Shown one piece after another: positions 1 through 7,300 of a stretch of DNA of 24,482 nt. Location: positions 2,619-27,100 of the forward strand of contig PKWK01000161.1 of assembly GCA_003133205.1 (NCBI GenBank), read 5' to 3'. Origin of the DNA: Granulicella sp. (GTDB taxonomy: Bacteria; Acidobacteriota; Terriglobia; Terriglobales; Acidobacteriaceae). The notes under the pieces are model-generated. The model had not been told where the DNA came from. It was given only the letters and a program-made list of their open reading frames with translations, and made no database searches. Numbering within the stretch: the first letter of the stretch is position 1; each line of letters opens with the position of its first letter. The position numbers and the translations under genes are program-made.

Positions 1-1089
1 GCCGAGGTAGTCGGCGCGGTCCATGTAGGCGCGGCGGAAGGCTTCAGTGATGAGGTGGACTTGCTGCGGCGTGCGGTCGCCGGCGTGCGCCATGTCGTAG
101 GCGGTTACGTTCTTCAGGGATTTGCTGAGCGCGTCAACTACGTCGTTGCCGGTGTGGGCGAGGTCGTAGCCGGAGAGGATGTTGAGAATCTCCAGCAGCA
201 CGATGCCGCCGGAAGAAGGCGGCGGCGCGGTGACGATGTCGTAGCCGCGATAGCTGCCGGTGAGCGGCGCGCGGTCTTTGACTTCGTACGCTGCGAGGTC
301 AGCCGCGGTGATGAGGCCGCCGCCCTTCTGGATGGAGGCGGCGATCTCGGCGGCCATCGTGCCTTTGTAGAAGGTGTCCGAGTCGGCGGCGATGCGCTTC
401 AGCGTGGCGGCGAGTTCGGGCTGGATCATGCGGTCGCCGGGCTTCAAGAAGTTGCCGTCGCGCTGGTAGAGGTGGCGCGATTCGGGGAATTTCGCGAGAT
501 TGCGGGAGGTGCGGATGTTGTCGGCAACCTCTTCGGGGAGGATGCAGCCAGCGGTGGCGAGCTTGATGGCGGGCGCCATGACCTTGGCGAGGGTGAGCTT
601 GCCGTAAGTCTTCTCGGCGTAGACCAGGCCGGCGACCGTGCCCGGAACACCGATGGCTTTGTAGCCGAGGGTCGAGAGGCCGGGGACGACGTTCTTCTGC
701 GCGTCGAGGTACATGTCGGCGGTGGCCGCGGCTGGGGCCTTCTCGCGGTAGTCGAGGAAGTGGGCCTGGCCGGTGTGCATGCGGATGAGCATGAAGCCTC
801 CGCCGCCGAGGTTGCCGGCCTGCGGGAAGACGACGGCGAGCGCGAAGCCGACCGCGACGGCCGCGTCGACCGCGTTGCCACCTTGCTTGAGCATGGCGAG
901 GCCGGCGTCGGAGGCGTCGTGATGGATGCTGACGACCATGGCGTGTTTGGCGAGCGTCGGCGGCGGACTGACGATGCGGTAGGGATTGGGCGCGGCGGCG
1001 CTCGTCTGGACGCTCGTTTGGGCCGCAATGGAGGTGACTGCGAGGGCCAGGACGACAAGGCTGGCAAAGACACGAGTGCCGAGACGCAT
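1..1089 (-). CDS. ggt: Gamma-glutamyltransferase (gamma-glutamyltranspeptidase), 3' end outside window
   Basis: Periplasmic or secreted enzyme of the Ntn-hydrolase superfamily that cleaves the gamma-glutamyl bond of glutathione and related compounds. Reading from an ATG at 1089 gives 363 residues with no stop before the window edge. A signal peptide is visible (MRLGTRVFASLVVLALAV, then TSIAAQ). The large-subunit core follows, with HAMVVSIHHDASDAG, the LKQGGNAVDAAVAVGFAL segment, GNLGGGGFMLIR and PPPSSGGIVLLEILNIL, ending near EAFRRAYMDRADYLG. Family members are about 550-600 residues, so the autoprocessing site and the catalytic Thr of the small subunit lie beyond base 1 and cannot be checked. 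It is divergent from the sigma factor gene, with about 190 bases between the starts. The family is clear; whether it is glutathione-specific or acts on another gamma-glutamyl substrate is not. Confidence 0.92.
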   Translation of the reverse strand, partial: MRLGTRVFASLVVLALAVTSIAAQTSVQTSAAAPNPYRIVSPPPTLAKHAMVVSIHHDASDAGLAMLKQGGNAVDAAVAVGFALAVVFPQAGNLGGGGFMLIRMHTGQAHFLDYREKAPAAATADMYLDAQKNVVPGLSTLGYKAIGVPGTVAGLVYAEKTYGKLTLAKVMAPAIKLATAGCILPEEVADNIRTSRNLAKFPESRHLYQRDGNFLKPGDRMIQPELAATLKRIAADSDTFYKGTMAAEIAASIQKGGGLITAADLAAYEVKDRAPLTGSYRGYDIVTAPPPSSGGIVLLEILNILSGYDLAHTGNDVVDALSKSLKNVTAYDMAHAGDRTPQQVHLITEAFRRAYMDRADYLG

Positions 1090-1275
1090 GGGGAGGCTCC
1101 AGAACGTGGGCCTGGAAAGGCTGCTGACAGAATATCTCGTCTTAACCTGCAGCGGAGTTTGCGCGAGCGCGTGAATCGCGGGTGGGGTTCGTCAAAGAAA
1201 TGTGAACAGTTCGGCGAGCAGGTTGGTCTTGGATATTGAAGGGCACGTGCAGGGTGTTTGCAGAGGTTGAGCGAG

Positions 1276-1950
1276 ATGGGGCTTCCGGTTCAGGCGTTGG
1301 CGCGGGATGTTGGGGGCGGGGTGGTGGAGTTTCCGCTGAATGCTGGGTTGGAGGACGATGTCGCGAGCGTGGATTCGCAGGGCGCTGATTCGCAGGGCGC
1401 CGATGCGAAGATCGAGGCGCAGGAGCGTGATCGGCGATTTGCCCAGATGGCGGAGCGGCAGGCACGGTTCATGTTTCGCGTGGCGCATGGGTTGCTGCGC
1501 AGCGTGCAGGATGCGGAGGACGCAGTGCAGGAGGCGCTGCTGAAGCTCTATCGCACGGACGGCTGGCTGCGCATGGAGGACGAGAAGGCGTTTCTGGCGC
1601 GGACAGTGTGGCGGGTGGGATTGGATGTGGTGGCGCGGCGGCCTCGATTGACAGAGGGTTTGGAGGATGAGGCGGGGCGGGAGTTCGCGGCGGGGGGCGA
1701 GTCGGCGGAGCAGAGTTTGGTGGGGCACGGCGAGAGGGAGTTGCTGCGGCGGCTGATCGAGGCGCTGCCGGAGGAGTTGCGGCAGCCGCTGGTGCTGTCG
1801 GCGATCGAGGAGATGACGTCGCGCGAGGTTGCGATTGCGATGGGGATTCCCGAGGGCACGGTGCGGACGCGCGTGATGCGGGCGAGGGCGGAGTTGAAGC
1901 GACGGTTTGAGGCGATGCGGAGTACGAGGCTGAACGGAGAGCGGCGATGA
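1276..1950 (+). CDS. RNA polymerase sigma factor, sigma-70 family (ECF-like)
   Basis: A 224-residue protein from ATG 1276; a TTG at 1258 is the in-frame alternative and would add six residues. Region 2 is seen in ARFMFRVAHGLLRSVQDAED with the AVQEALLKLYR continuation. Region 4 is seen in LPEELRQPLVLSAIEEMTSR followed by EVAIAMGIPEGTVRTRVMRA, the usual helix-turn-helix that contacts the -35 element. The N-terminal 50 residues are not sigma domain and include a tandem 15-base duplication (1372-1401, DSQGA twice). The stop overlaps the ATG of the next gene by four bases (ATGA), so the two are translationally coupled. In ECF systems the coupled downstream gene usually encodes the anti-sigma factor; here it is a TonB-like membrane protein. 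The regulon is unknown. Confidence 0.9.
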   Translation: MGLPVQALARDVGGGVVEFPLNAGLEDDVASVDSQGADSQGADAKIEAQERDRRFAQMAERQARFMFRVAHGLLRSVQDAEDAVQEALLKLYRTDGWLRMEDEKAFLARTVWRVGLDVVARRPRLTEGLEDEAGREFAAGGESAEQSLVGHGERELLRRLIEALPEELRQPLVLSAIEEMTSREVAIAMGIPEGTVRTRVMRARAELKRRFEAMRSTRLNGERR

Positions 1951-2918
1951 CAGAGATGCGCGAGATGGATGAGTTCGATGTGCTGTTGAACGATGTGCTG
2001 CGGACGGTGGCGAATCCGGAGGTGCCCGAGCGGGTGCGGGTGAATGTGCGGACGCGGGTTTGGGTGCGGGAGTTGTCGGCCCGCAAACCCAGGTCTCAGA
2101 ATCGAGACCTGGGGCACCCAGTGGTGTTTGCGCCGGAGGTGTTCCTGGCGCAGATGTCGGCGAAGCGGGATGCGCGGTCGACCGGGGCGGCGGTGCTGCT
2201 GCATGTGGCGGCGATTGCGCTATTGTTCTGGGCGGTGAAGTCGCATGTGCCGTTCGCGAGTCTGCAGAAGATGGCGATGGTGGATCTGGTGACGGCGCCG
2301 GCGCCGACGGCTCCGGCGAAGGATGCGATGGGTGGCGGTGGGGGGCAGCGTGGGGCGACGCCGGTGATGCAGGGACATCTGCCGAAGTTTGCGGACACGC
2401 AGATCACGCCGCCGAAGGCGCCTCCGCTGGAGCAGCCGAAGATTCCCATGCCGGACCCGACCATCGAGGTGCAGAAGGACCTGAAGATGGCGAACAGCAA
2501 TATGCCGAATCTGGGGATGCCGAATTCGCCGCTGATCGGGACGTCGATGGGGAATGGCAGTGGGTCGGGGCTGGGGTCGGGCAATGGCTCGGGGATTGGG
2601 GCCGGGTCCGGGGGAAACTATGGCGGGGGGCTCAAGAAGATTGGCGGCGGGGTTTCGTCTCCGGTGGTGATCTACCAGGTCGATCCTGAGTTTTCCGAGG
2701 AGGCGCGCAAGGCGAAGTTCATGGGCGTGGTGCTGGTGAACCTGATCGTGGATCAGCAGGGCCGGCCGCAGAATGTGCACGTGCTGCGCGGTGCGGGGAT
2801 GGGTCTGGATGGCAAGGCGGTGGATGCGGTGAAGCTCTACAAATTCAGGCCGGCGATGGAAAACGGCAAGCCAGTCGCGGTGGAGCTGAATGTCGAGGTG
2901 AGCTTCCAGATCTTCTAG
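1947..2918 (+). CDS. TonB family energy-transducer-like protein with a possible anti-sigma-like N-terminus
   Basis: A 323-residue protein whose ATG overlaps the sigma factor stop. Order: a cytoplasmic segment of about 75 residues with DEFDVLLNDVLRTVANPEVP, resembling the start of small anti-sigma partners; a 12-residue palindrome-encoded insert (47-58, KPRSQNRDLGHP); one transmembrane helix around 79-98 (AAVLLHVAAIALLFWAV); a Pro-rich stretch (PPKAPPLEQPKIPMPDP); a Gly/Ser linker around 205-232; and a TonB C-terminal domain (VDPEFSEEARKAKFMGVVLV, then KAVDAVKLYKFRPAMENGKP). TonB proteins carry proton-motive energy from ExbBD to outer-membrane receptors; many acidobacterial paralogues have no assigned receptor. 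No exbBD genes are in view. The TonB domain is secure. A role as partner or sensor for the sigma factor is inference from coupling and the N-terminal resemblance. Confidence 0.85.
   Translation: MTEMREMDEFDVLLNDVLRTVANPEVPERVRVNVRTRVWVRELSARKPRSQNRDLGHPVVFAPEVFLAQMSAKRDARSTGAAVLLHVAAIALLFWAVKSHVPFASLQKMAMVDLVTAPAPTAPAKDAMGGGGGQRGATPVMQGHLPKFADTQITPPKAPPLEQPKIPMPDPTIEVQKDLKMANSNMPNLGMPNSPLIGTSMGNGSGSGLGSGNGSGIGAGSGGNYGGGLKKIGGGVSSPVVIYQVDPEFSEEARKAKFMGVVLVNLIVDQQGRPQNVHVLRGAGMGLDGKAVDAVKLYKFRPAMENGKPVAVELNVEVSFQIF
2085..2121 (+). repeat. 36-nt coding palindromic element, copy A
   Basis: Starts AAACCC and ends GGGGCACCCAG. The core is a perfect 10-bp inverted repeat, CCCAGGTCTC / GAGACCTGGG, around the loop AGAATC. 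It occupies exactly 12 codons (residues 47-58) of the TonB-like gene. A second hairpin is possible at the 3' edge (TGGG-gca-CCCA). Copy B is at 3163-3199. Confidence 0.85.
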
Positions 2919-3027
2919 TGGCAGCGAGTCACAGGTTAGCGAGTCAGCGAAAGGCTTAACACCGATTGGCACCGATGGAACCGATTTGCTCGTACTGGGA
3001 CGGACTGCGTAGATAGAATTGCAAGCG

Positions 3028-4224
3028 ATGGCTACACGTGTTCGTTCGTATTCGAAGATCAATCTGGGGCTGGCGATTGGGCCGGTGCGGGCGGACGGGT
3101 TTCATGGTCTGGCGACGCTGTATCAGACGCTGGCGCTGCATGATCTGGTGACGGTCGAGGCTAAACCCACATCTCAGAAGCGAGATGTGGGGCACCCAGG
3201 TCTTGGCGAGTCGAAGATTTCGCTGACGACGAATCATCCCGGCGTGCCCACCGATGCGCGCAATACGGCGTGGAAGATGGTGGAGCGGGCGCTGGAGCGG
3301 ATGGGCATGGCCGCCGAGGTGGCTATCCATATCGAGAAGGAATTGCCGGTGCAGGGCGGCATGGGAGCGGGGTCGGCGAACGCGGCGGCGGCGCTGATTG
3401 GGCTGGAGCGCGAGTTGGGGCTTGAGGTGCCGGAACGGCTGGAGCTTGCGGCGGAGGTGGGATCGGATGTGCCGCTGTTTCTGATCGGAGGCGCGGTGCT
3501 TGGGCTGGGGCGCGGGGAGTTGGTGTCGGCGATGCCGGACCTGCCGGCGACGTGGTGTGTGGTGGCGGTGCCTGAGGTGGGAGTGTCGACGCCGCGGGCG
3601 TTTCAGGAGTGGGATTCGCTGTGCGCGGCGAAGAGTCCGGCGGCTGGGGCGCGAGTGAAATACGGGGGTCTCTCCACTTCGCTGCGCTCCGGTCGAGATG
3701 ACGCTTCCAAAGGAGGGGTCGAACAGGTCGGGTTGACTTCCCCTCCACAACCCGATAGGCTAGAGAAGTTGAGTCACGCTTATGCGTCTGTTTTTGGGGT
3801 TCGCCTTGGGGCAGAGATAGCGTCTGACACATCCGGTATCGTTCGTGGCCCGTGGTCTGAGCAACAGGCAAAGGGCAACCCACCGAACGGTCTAGCCGAG
3901 AATGCTCTTCTCGCGCTTGTCCGCACCGGGATCGAAAACGACTTTGAAACGGTCGTCTTTCCTCAGTATCCCCTCCTGCGTGAAATCAAGCGTTTATTGA
4001 TGGGTACCTCGGCTGATGGGTTTTTCGATGCCCATCCGGCAGATTCGAGTGGCAACGCGTTGTATGCGGCGCTCTCGGGTTCAGGCTCTGCTCTGTTCGG
4101 CCTTTACCGGTCCGAGGCAGATGCAAGAGAGGCTCAACAACGCGTCCAGGCTACCGGCTGCAAGGCGATCCTCACGGAAACCTTGCCCCGACAAGAGTAC
4201 TGGCGCAGAATGTTCGCAGAGTGA
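3028..4224 (+). CDS. ispE: 4-diphosphocytidyl-2-C-methyl-D-erythritol kinase, enlarged
   Basis: GHMP-family kinase of the non-mevalonate isoprenoid pathway; it phosphorylates CDP-methylerythritol with ATP. Start taken at ATG 3028; an in-frame TTG at 3019 is possible. Visible motifs are SYSKINLGLAIGPVRADGFH at the N-terminus (substrate-binding Lys and Asn), the ATP loop PVQGGMGAGSANAAAAL at 107-123, VGSDVPLFL at 145-153, and the C-terminal AALSGSGSALFGLY. At 398 residues it is about 100 longer than typical IspE (about 280-300). The excess has two sources: a 12-residue palindromic insert (46-57, KPTSQKRDVGHP) between two beta strands, and a long, weakly conserved stretch around 198-288 between VSTPRAFQEWD and ENALLALVRTG that contains a second repeat-like sequence. 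Both fall in places where the E. coli enzyme has surface loops. The reading frame stays open, so the gene is probably functional. Confidence 0.93.
   Translation: MATRVRSYSKINLGLAIGPVRADGFHGLATLYQTLALHDLVTVEAKPTSQKRDVGHPGLGESKISLTTNHPGVPTDARNTAWKMVERALERMGMAAEVAIHIEKELPVQGGMGAGSANAAAALIGLERELGLEVPERLELAAEVGSDVPLFLIGGAVLGLGRGELVSAMPDLPATWCVVAVPEVGVSTPRAFQEWDSLCAAKSPAAGARVKYGGLSTSLRSGRDDASKGGVEQVGLTSPPQPDRLEKLSHAYASVFGVRLGAEIASDTSGIVRGPWSEQQAKGNPPNGLAENALLALVRTGIENDFETVVFPQYPLLREIKRLLMGTSADGFFDAHPADSSGNALYAALSGSGSALFGLYRSEADAREAQQRVQATGCKAILTETLPRQEYWRRMFAE
3163..3199 (+). repeat. 36-nt coding palindromic element, copy B
   Basis: Same boundaries as copy A (AAACCC ... GGGGCACCCAG). The perfect 10-bp inverted repeat is CCCACATCTC / GAGATGTGGG around AGAAGC. 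Two stem base pairs differ from copy A and both arms changed together. It is read in the same frame as copy A, giving KPTSQKRDVGHP (9 of 12 residues shared). It sits inside ispE between VTVE and ISLTT. Confidence 0.85.
3655..3703 (+). repeat. Second repeat-like insert within ispE
   Basis: The segment GTGAAATACGGGGGTCTCTC, continuing CACTTCGCTGCGCTCCGG and TCGAGATGACGCTT, is out of character with kinase coding sequence and is translated KYGGLSTSLRSGRDDAS. It has partial dyad symmetry (CTC-c-AC ... GT-c-GAG). Very similar strings are, as I recall, dispersed in acidobacterial intergenic DNA; this needs a genome search. Only one copy is in this window. Confidence 0.45.
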
Positions 4225-4259
4225 TGCTTGCCGGCGTAGGGAACAACCGGTGACCGTAC

Positions 4260-4333
4260 TGGGCGATCGACTAATGGTAGGTCAAGTGCCTTTGACGCAC
4301 TTTGTCTAGGTTCGAATCCTAGTCGCCCAGCCA
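4260..4333 (+). tRNA. tRNA-Gln (anticodon UUG)
   Basis: A full 74-base cloverleaf with encoded CCA. The 7-bp acceptor stem is TGGGCGA / TCGCCCA with discriminator G and CCA at 4331-4333. The D stem is GAC/GTC around TAATGGTAG, and the anticodon stem is AGTGC/GCACT with loop CTTTGAC. The anticodon TTG is at 4292-4294 and reads CAA and, by wobble, CAG. The T stem is CTAGG/CCTAG around TTCGAAT. It lies 35 bases after ispE and upstream of prs. Confidence 0.97.
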
Positions 4334-4626
4334 AAAGTCGACGCACAAGACGATGAGAGCGAACGAAAGGCCTGCGTGAGCCAATGGTTTTCGCAGACCA
4401 AGCAACTTAGGGTTCTTTTGGCGGCAGCAACATGCCGCGGAAGTTGGACGGATTTTGGATTTTGCAGAGACGCCGCAATAGGCGGGTATGTAGAGGTTCA
4501 GAAGCAAGAAGTTTGAAGGGCCGAGTCTGATTATTTCGCAGGGCGAAGTAGCGGCGTCGCAACGAGGCGCCGTAAGACGTAAAGCAGCAGGAGCTACCAA
4601 GGTCAACCAGCCTGGAGGGTTTCGAC
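4334..4626 (+). other. Intergenic leader between tRNA-Gln and prs
   Basis: A stretch of 293 bases without a convincing gene. The end carries a strong ribosome binding site, GGAGGG at 4614-4619, seven bases before the GTG start of prs, which fixes that start. Some short inverted repeats are present (for example CGGCG ... CGCCG around 4551-4575), but no recognised riboswitch was identified. It probably contains the prs promoter. Confidence 0.5.
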
Positions 4627-5712
4627 GTGAACAACCAAGACACGACTGCGGTCCTTTCCCCTATTTCGGAGCAGGCTGAGGAGAATATAACAACCTCTCA
4701 GCCTGCACCAAAGCCTTCGGCGGATACGCCCAAGGCAGCTTCGGAGCGGAAGCGCTCTCCCAGGCTGAGTGAAGACAAGCGCTTCAAGATTTTCTGCGGA
4801 TCGGCGAATCGCGCACTCAGCGAGGAGATCTGCAAGTTTGTCGGAGTGCCGCTGGGCGAGTCAAAACTCCAGCGGTTCGCCGATGGCGAAGTTTACTTTC
4901 AGCTGCTCGAAAACGTGCGCGGCGTGGATGTTTTTCTGGTCCAGCCAACGTGCCGCCCGGTGGATGAGCACGTGATGGAACTGCTGATCATGATTGACGC
5001 GCTGAAGCGCGCATCAGCCGGCAGGATTACGGTAGTGATTCCGTACTACGGCTATGCGAGGCAGGACCGAAAAGACCGGCCGCGCGTGGCGATTACGGCG
5101 AAGTTGGTGGCGGATCTGCTGAGCACGGCCGGCGCAAACCGGGCCCTGCTGGTTGATCTCCACGCAGCGCAGATTCAAGGGTTTTTCAACATCCCGGTAG
5201 ACCACCTGTTTGCCAGCCCGGTGCTGGTGAGCTACTTCCGGGATCTCGAACTGTCCGATCTGACTGTAGTTTCGCCGGATGCGGGAGGCGTGGAGCGCGC
5301 GCGCTTTTTCGCCAAGAAGCTGGAAGTTCCGTTGGCCATCGTCGACAAGCGGCGGACCGACATGAACGTGACCGAGGTGATGAACGTGATCGGCGATGTA
5401 GACGGCCGCACGTGCCTCATCCTCGACGACATCATCGACACCGCCGGAACGCTGGTGGGAACGGTGGAAGCGCTGATCGAACAGGGCGCGAAGAAAGTTT
5501 ATGCGTGCGCATCCCATCCGGTGCTCTCGGGCCCGGCGGTGGAACGCATTGCGAACTCACGGCTGGAACAGTTGGTCGTGACGAATACCATTCCGCTGCG
5601 TGAAGAGGCGCTGCGGGTGGGGAAGATCAAGGTGCTATCGATTGCCGGTCTGTTAGGGCGCGCGATTGAAAGCATTCACATGGAGACCAGCGTCAGCACG
5701 CTATTCAATTAG
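4627..5712 (+). CDS. prs: Ribose-phosphate pyrophosphokinase (PRPP synthetase)
   Basis: Makes phosphoribosyl pyrophosphate from ribose-5-phosphate and ATP for purine, pyrimidine, His, Trp and NAD synthesis; cytosolic. 361 residues from a GTG start supported by GGAGGG seven bases upstream. The catalytic protein begins near residue 51 (KRFKIFCGSANRALSEEI). It has PYYGYARQDRK at 139-149 (ATP site), DLHA at 178-181 with the conserved His, VVSPDAGGVERAR at 214-226 and the PRPP-binding loop DDIIDTAGT at 267-275. The first 50 residues are a Pro/Ala/Ser/Glu-rich extension not found in standard enzymes of about 315 residues. Because the start is well supported, the extension is likely real. The gene precedes rplY and pth, an arrangement common in many bacteria. 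Confidence 0.97.
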   Translation: MNNQDTTAVLSPISEQAEENITTSQPAPKPSADTPKAASERKRSPRLSEDKRFKIFCGSANRALSEEICKFVGVPLGESKLQRFADGEVYFQLLENVRGVDVFLVQPTCRPVDEHVMELLIMIDALKRASAGRITVVIPYYGYARQDRKDRPRVAITAKLVADLLSTAGANRALLVDLHAAQIQGFFNIPVDHLFASPVLVSYFRDLELSDLTVVSPDAGGVERARFFAKKLEVPLAIVDKRRTDMNVTEVMNVIGDVDGRTCLILDDIIDTAGTLVGTVEALIEQGAKKVYACASHPVLSGPAVERIANSRLEQLVVTNTIPLREEALRVGKIKVLSIAGLLGRAIESIHMETSVSTLFN

Positions 5713-5716
5713 AGGC

Positions 5717-5754
5717 AGTGGTAAGTGGTCAGTGGTAAGTGGTAAGTGGTCAGT
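5717..5754 (+). repeat. Tandem GTGGTAAGTGGTCA-type repeat
   Basis: Just after the prs stop, AGTGGTAAGTGGTCAGTGG is followed by TAAGTGGTAAGTGGTCAGT, a short degenerate tandem array of GTGGTAAGTGGTCA. The opposite-strand version lies at 5830-5849, and a single unit (TAGTGGTAAGTGG) overlaps the pth stop at 7298-7310. Confidence 0.8.
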
Positions 5755-5829
5755 TAGAAACGGAAGTGCAGTTTAGATTTAGCGGCAGAGCCGCAAAGGG
5801 AGCGAAAGAAGGCAGCGACGGGGGCTTTT

Positions 5830-5849
5830 CTTACCACTTATCACTTACC
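5830..5849 (-). repeat. Inverted copy of the GTGGTAAGTGG repeat
   Basis: CTTACCACTTATCACTTACC is the reverse complement of the 5717-5754 repeat with one or two changes. The two could pair across about 75 bases in the prs-rplY intergenic RNA and form a long stem upstream of the rplY ribosome binding site. Confidence 0.7.
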
Positions 5850-5889
5850 CCTTACCCCTGTCTTCTCGTGCCCGAAAGGATGATTCACC

Positions 5890-6606
5890 ATGGCAGCAAC
5901 CTCCAGTATTCCCGCCGTCGTCGCAACGCCCCGTGAGGGCCGGTTCAACAAGAACGCCGCACGCCGCGTGCGCGTCGCAGGCAAGATTCCCGCGGTCGTT
6001 TATGGAGCCGGGCAGGATTCCGTCGCCGTCACCGTCGACCCTAAGGTCATCATCAAGATTCTCCACTCTGATTCCGGGCACAACACCATCTTCGACCTCG
6101 ATGTAACCGGGACCTCGGTGGTGAAGGCCATGATCGTGGACTGGCAGCATGAGCCGATCAAGGGTGCGCTGCTGCATATCGACCTCAAGCGCATTGCGAT
6201 GGACAAGGCGATGCGCGTCTCGGTGCCGATCCAGTTGATTGGCGTGCCGGTTGGCGTCAAGGCCCAGGGCGGCATCCTGGAGCATGTGCTGCGCGAGGTC
6301 GAGATCGAGTGCCTCCCGACCGATATTCCGGGCCACCTGGACGTCGATGTTTCGGCGCTCGAAATCAACGGCGCGATTCACGTCTCCGACCTGCCGCACT
6401 CCGGCTCGATCAAGTTCCTCGACGACGAGGGCTTGACGGTTGCACACGTCTCCGCAATCCGCGAGGAAGTTGTGGAGCCCGAGGCAGTGGATGCAACGGT
6501 GGTCGCGGCCGAACCCGAAGTTGCCAAGAAGGGCAAGGGCGAGACCGAAGGCGCACCGGCTGCGGATGCGAAGGGCGATGCGAAGTCCGACGCGAAGAAG
6601 AAGTAA
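5890..6606 (+). CDS. rplY: 50S ribosomal protein L25 / general stress protein Ctc
   Basis: 5S rRNA-binding protein of the large subunit, long (Ctc/TL5) form of 238 residues. The N-terminal L25 domain is seen in ATPREGRFNKNAARRVRVAG followed by KIPAVVYGAGQDSVAVTVD. The C-terminal TL5-like beta domain includes VPIQLIGVPVGVKAQGGILE and VSALEINGAIHVSDLP. The tail after about residue 195 is low-complexity Glu/Ala/Lys (ending KGDAKSDAKKK), common in this group. The ATG is preceded by GAAAGGATG, an adequate ribosome binding site. It sits between prs and pth in the same direction. Confidence 0.96.
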   Translation: MAATSSIPAVVATPREGRFNKNAARRVRVAGKIPAVVYGAGQDSVAVTVDPKVIIKILHSDSGHNTIFDLDVTGTSVVKAMIVDWQHEPIKGALLHIDLKRIAMDKAMRVSVPIQLIGVPVGVKAQGGILEHVLREVEIECLPTDIPGHLDVDVSALEINGAIHVSDLPHSGSIKFLDDEGLTVAHVSAIREEVVEPEAVDATVVAAEPEVAKKGKGETEGAPAADAKGDAKSDAKKK

Positions 6607-6623
6607 GGCTGGTTTTTGGATAG

Positions 6624-6677
6624 GGCAGGGCTTTACCCCTGCCACAACAGGCGCGACCAGGATGGGGCTTTAGCCCC
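6624..6677 (+). repeat. Two palindromes of the GGGGC-TTTA-GCCCC type
   Basis: GGCAGGG / CCCTGCC (6624-6630 and 6637-6643) encloses CTTTAC, and GGGGC / GCCCC (6664-6677) encloses TTTA. Both lie between rplY and pth. Related palindromes occur at 10866-10879 and, as a partial copy, near 22609. They read like dispersed repeats; they lack the T-run of a classical terminator. Confidence 0.6.
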
Positions 6678-6706
6678 GGAGTTGTTCGCACAGAGGAACT
6701 CGCGGC

Positions 6707-7300
6707 GTGAAACTGATCATCGGTCTCGGCAACCCCGGCATCGAGTATCAGTTCACCCCGCACAACGCCGGCTTTCTCGCGGTGGATCGCATTGCGGAGT
6801 CCTGCAACGCGACCGTCGCGAACCGCCGGGGCAGGGCGCTTACGGGGAAGGCAACGCTGGCAGGACACGAAGTCCTGCTGGCCAAGCCGGAGACGTACAT
6901 GAACCTGAGCGGGCTATCCGCAGCCGCGCTGGTTCGTGAGTTGGAGATTCCGATTCCGTCGCAGGACTTGATCGTGATCTACGACGAGCTGGACCTTCCG
7001 CTGGGCACGATTCGCATTCGCGAACGCGGCTCGGCGAACGGGCACAACGGAGTGAAGTCGATCTCCGGCGCGCTTGGCACGGAGGAATGGTTGAGGATTC
7101 GCATTGGCGTCGGCAAGCCGGCGCTGGCGGATGGCAGAGAAGTGAAGGCGGGTGGCACGGATTACCTGCTCTCGCCGATGCGCAAGCAGGAGCTTGCGGT
7201 GCTGGATGAAGTGCTCGACCGGGTTCGAAGCGCGGTTGAGGCGATACTCGCCCGAGGGGTGAGCGCCGCGATGAATGAGTTCAATAGAAGCAGTGATTAG
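6707..7300 (+). CDS. pth: Peptidyl-tRNA hydrolase
   Basis: Hydrolyses the ester bond of peptidyl-tRNAs released from stalled ribosomes, recycling tRNA; cytosolic and essential in most bacteria. 197 residues from a GTG start with AGAGGA about ten bases upstream. Family signatures are clear: LIIGLGNPGIEYQFTPHNAG with catalytic His19 and Asn9, KPETYMNLSG, DELDLPLGTIRIRERGSANG followed by HNGVKSI, and RIRIGVGKP. The length matches the family. The stop codon is part of a TAGTGGTAAGTGG repeat unit. Confidence 0.97.
   Translation: MKLIIGLGNPGIEYQFTPHNAGFLAVDRIAESCNATVANRRGRALTGKATLAGHEVLLAKPETYMNLSGLSAAALVRELEIPIPSQDLIVIYDELDLPLGTIRIRERGSANGHNGVKSISGALGTEEWLRIRIGVGKPALADGREVKAGGTDYLLSPMRKQELAVLDEVLDRVRSAVEAILARGVSAAMNEFNRSSD

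Noticed and set aside
55..1239. Long plus-strand open frame (394 codons) covering the first kilobase
   Set aside because: It is antisense to the clear gamma-glutamyltransferase frame; the translation is Gly/Ala/Arg/Asp-rich with no domain, as expected for the complement of GC-rich coding DNA.
5719..5850. CRISPR array at the GTGGTAAGTGG repeats
   Set aside because: Units are short, contiguous and without unique spacers, and no cas genes are present.
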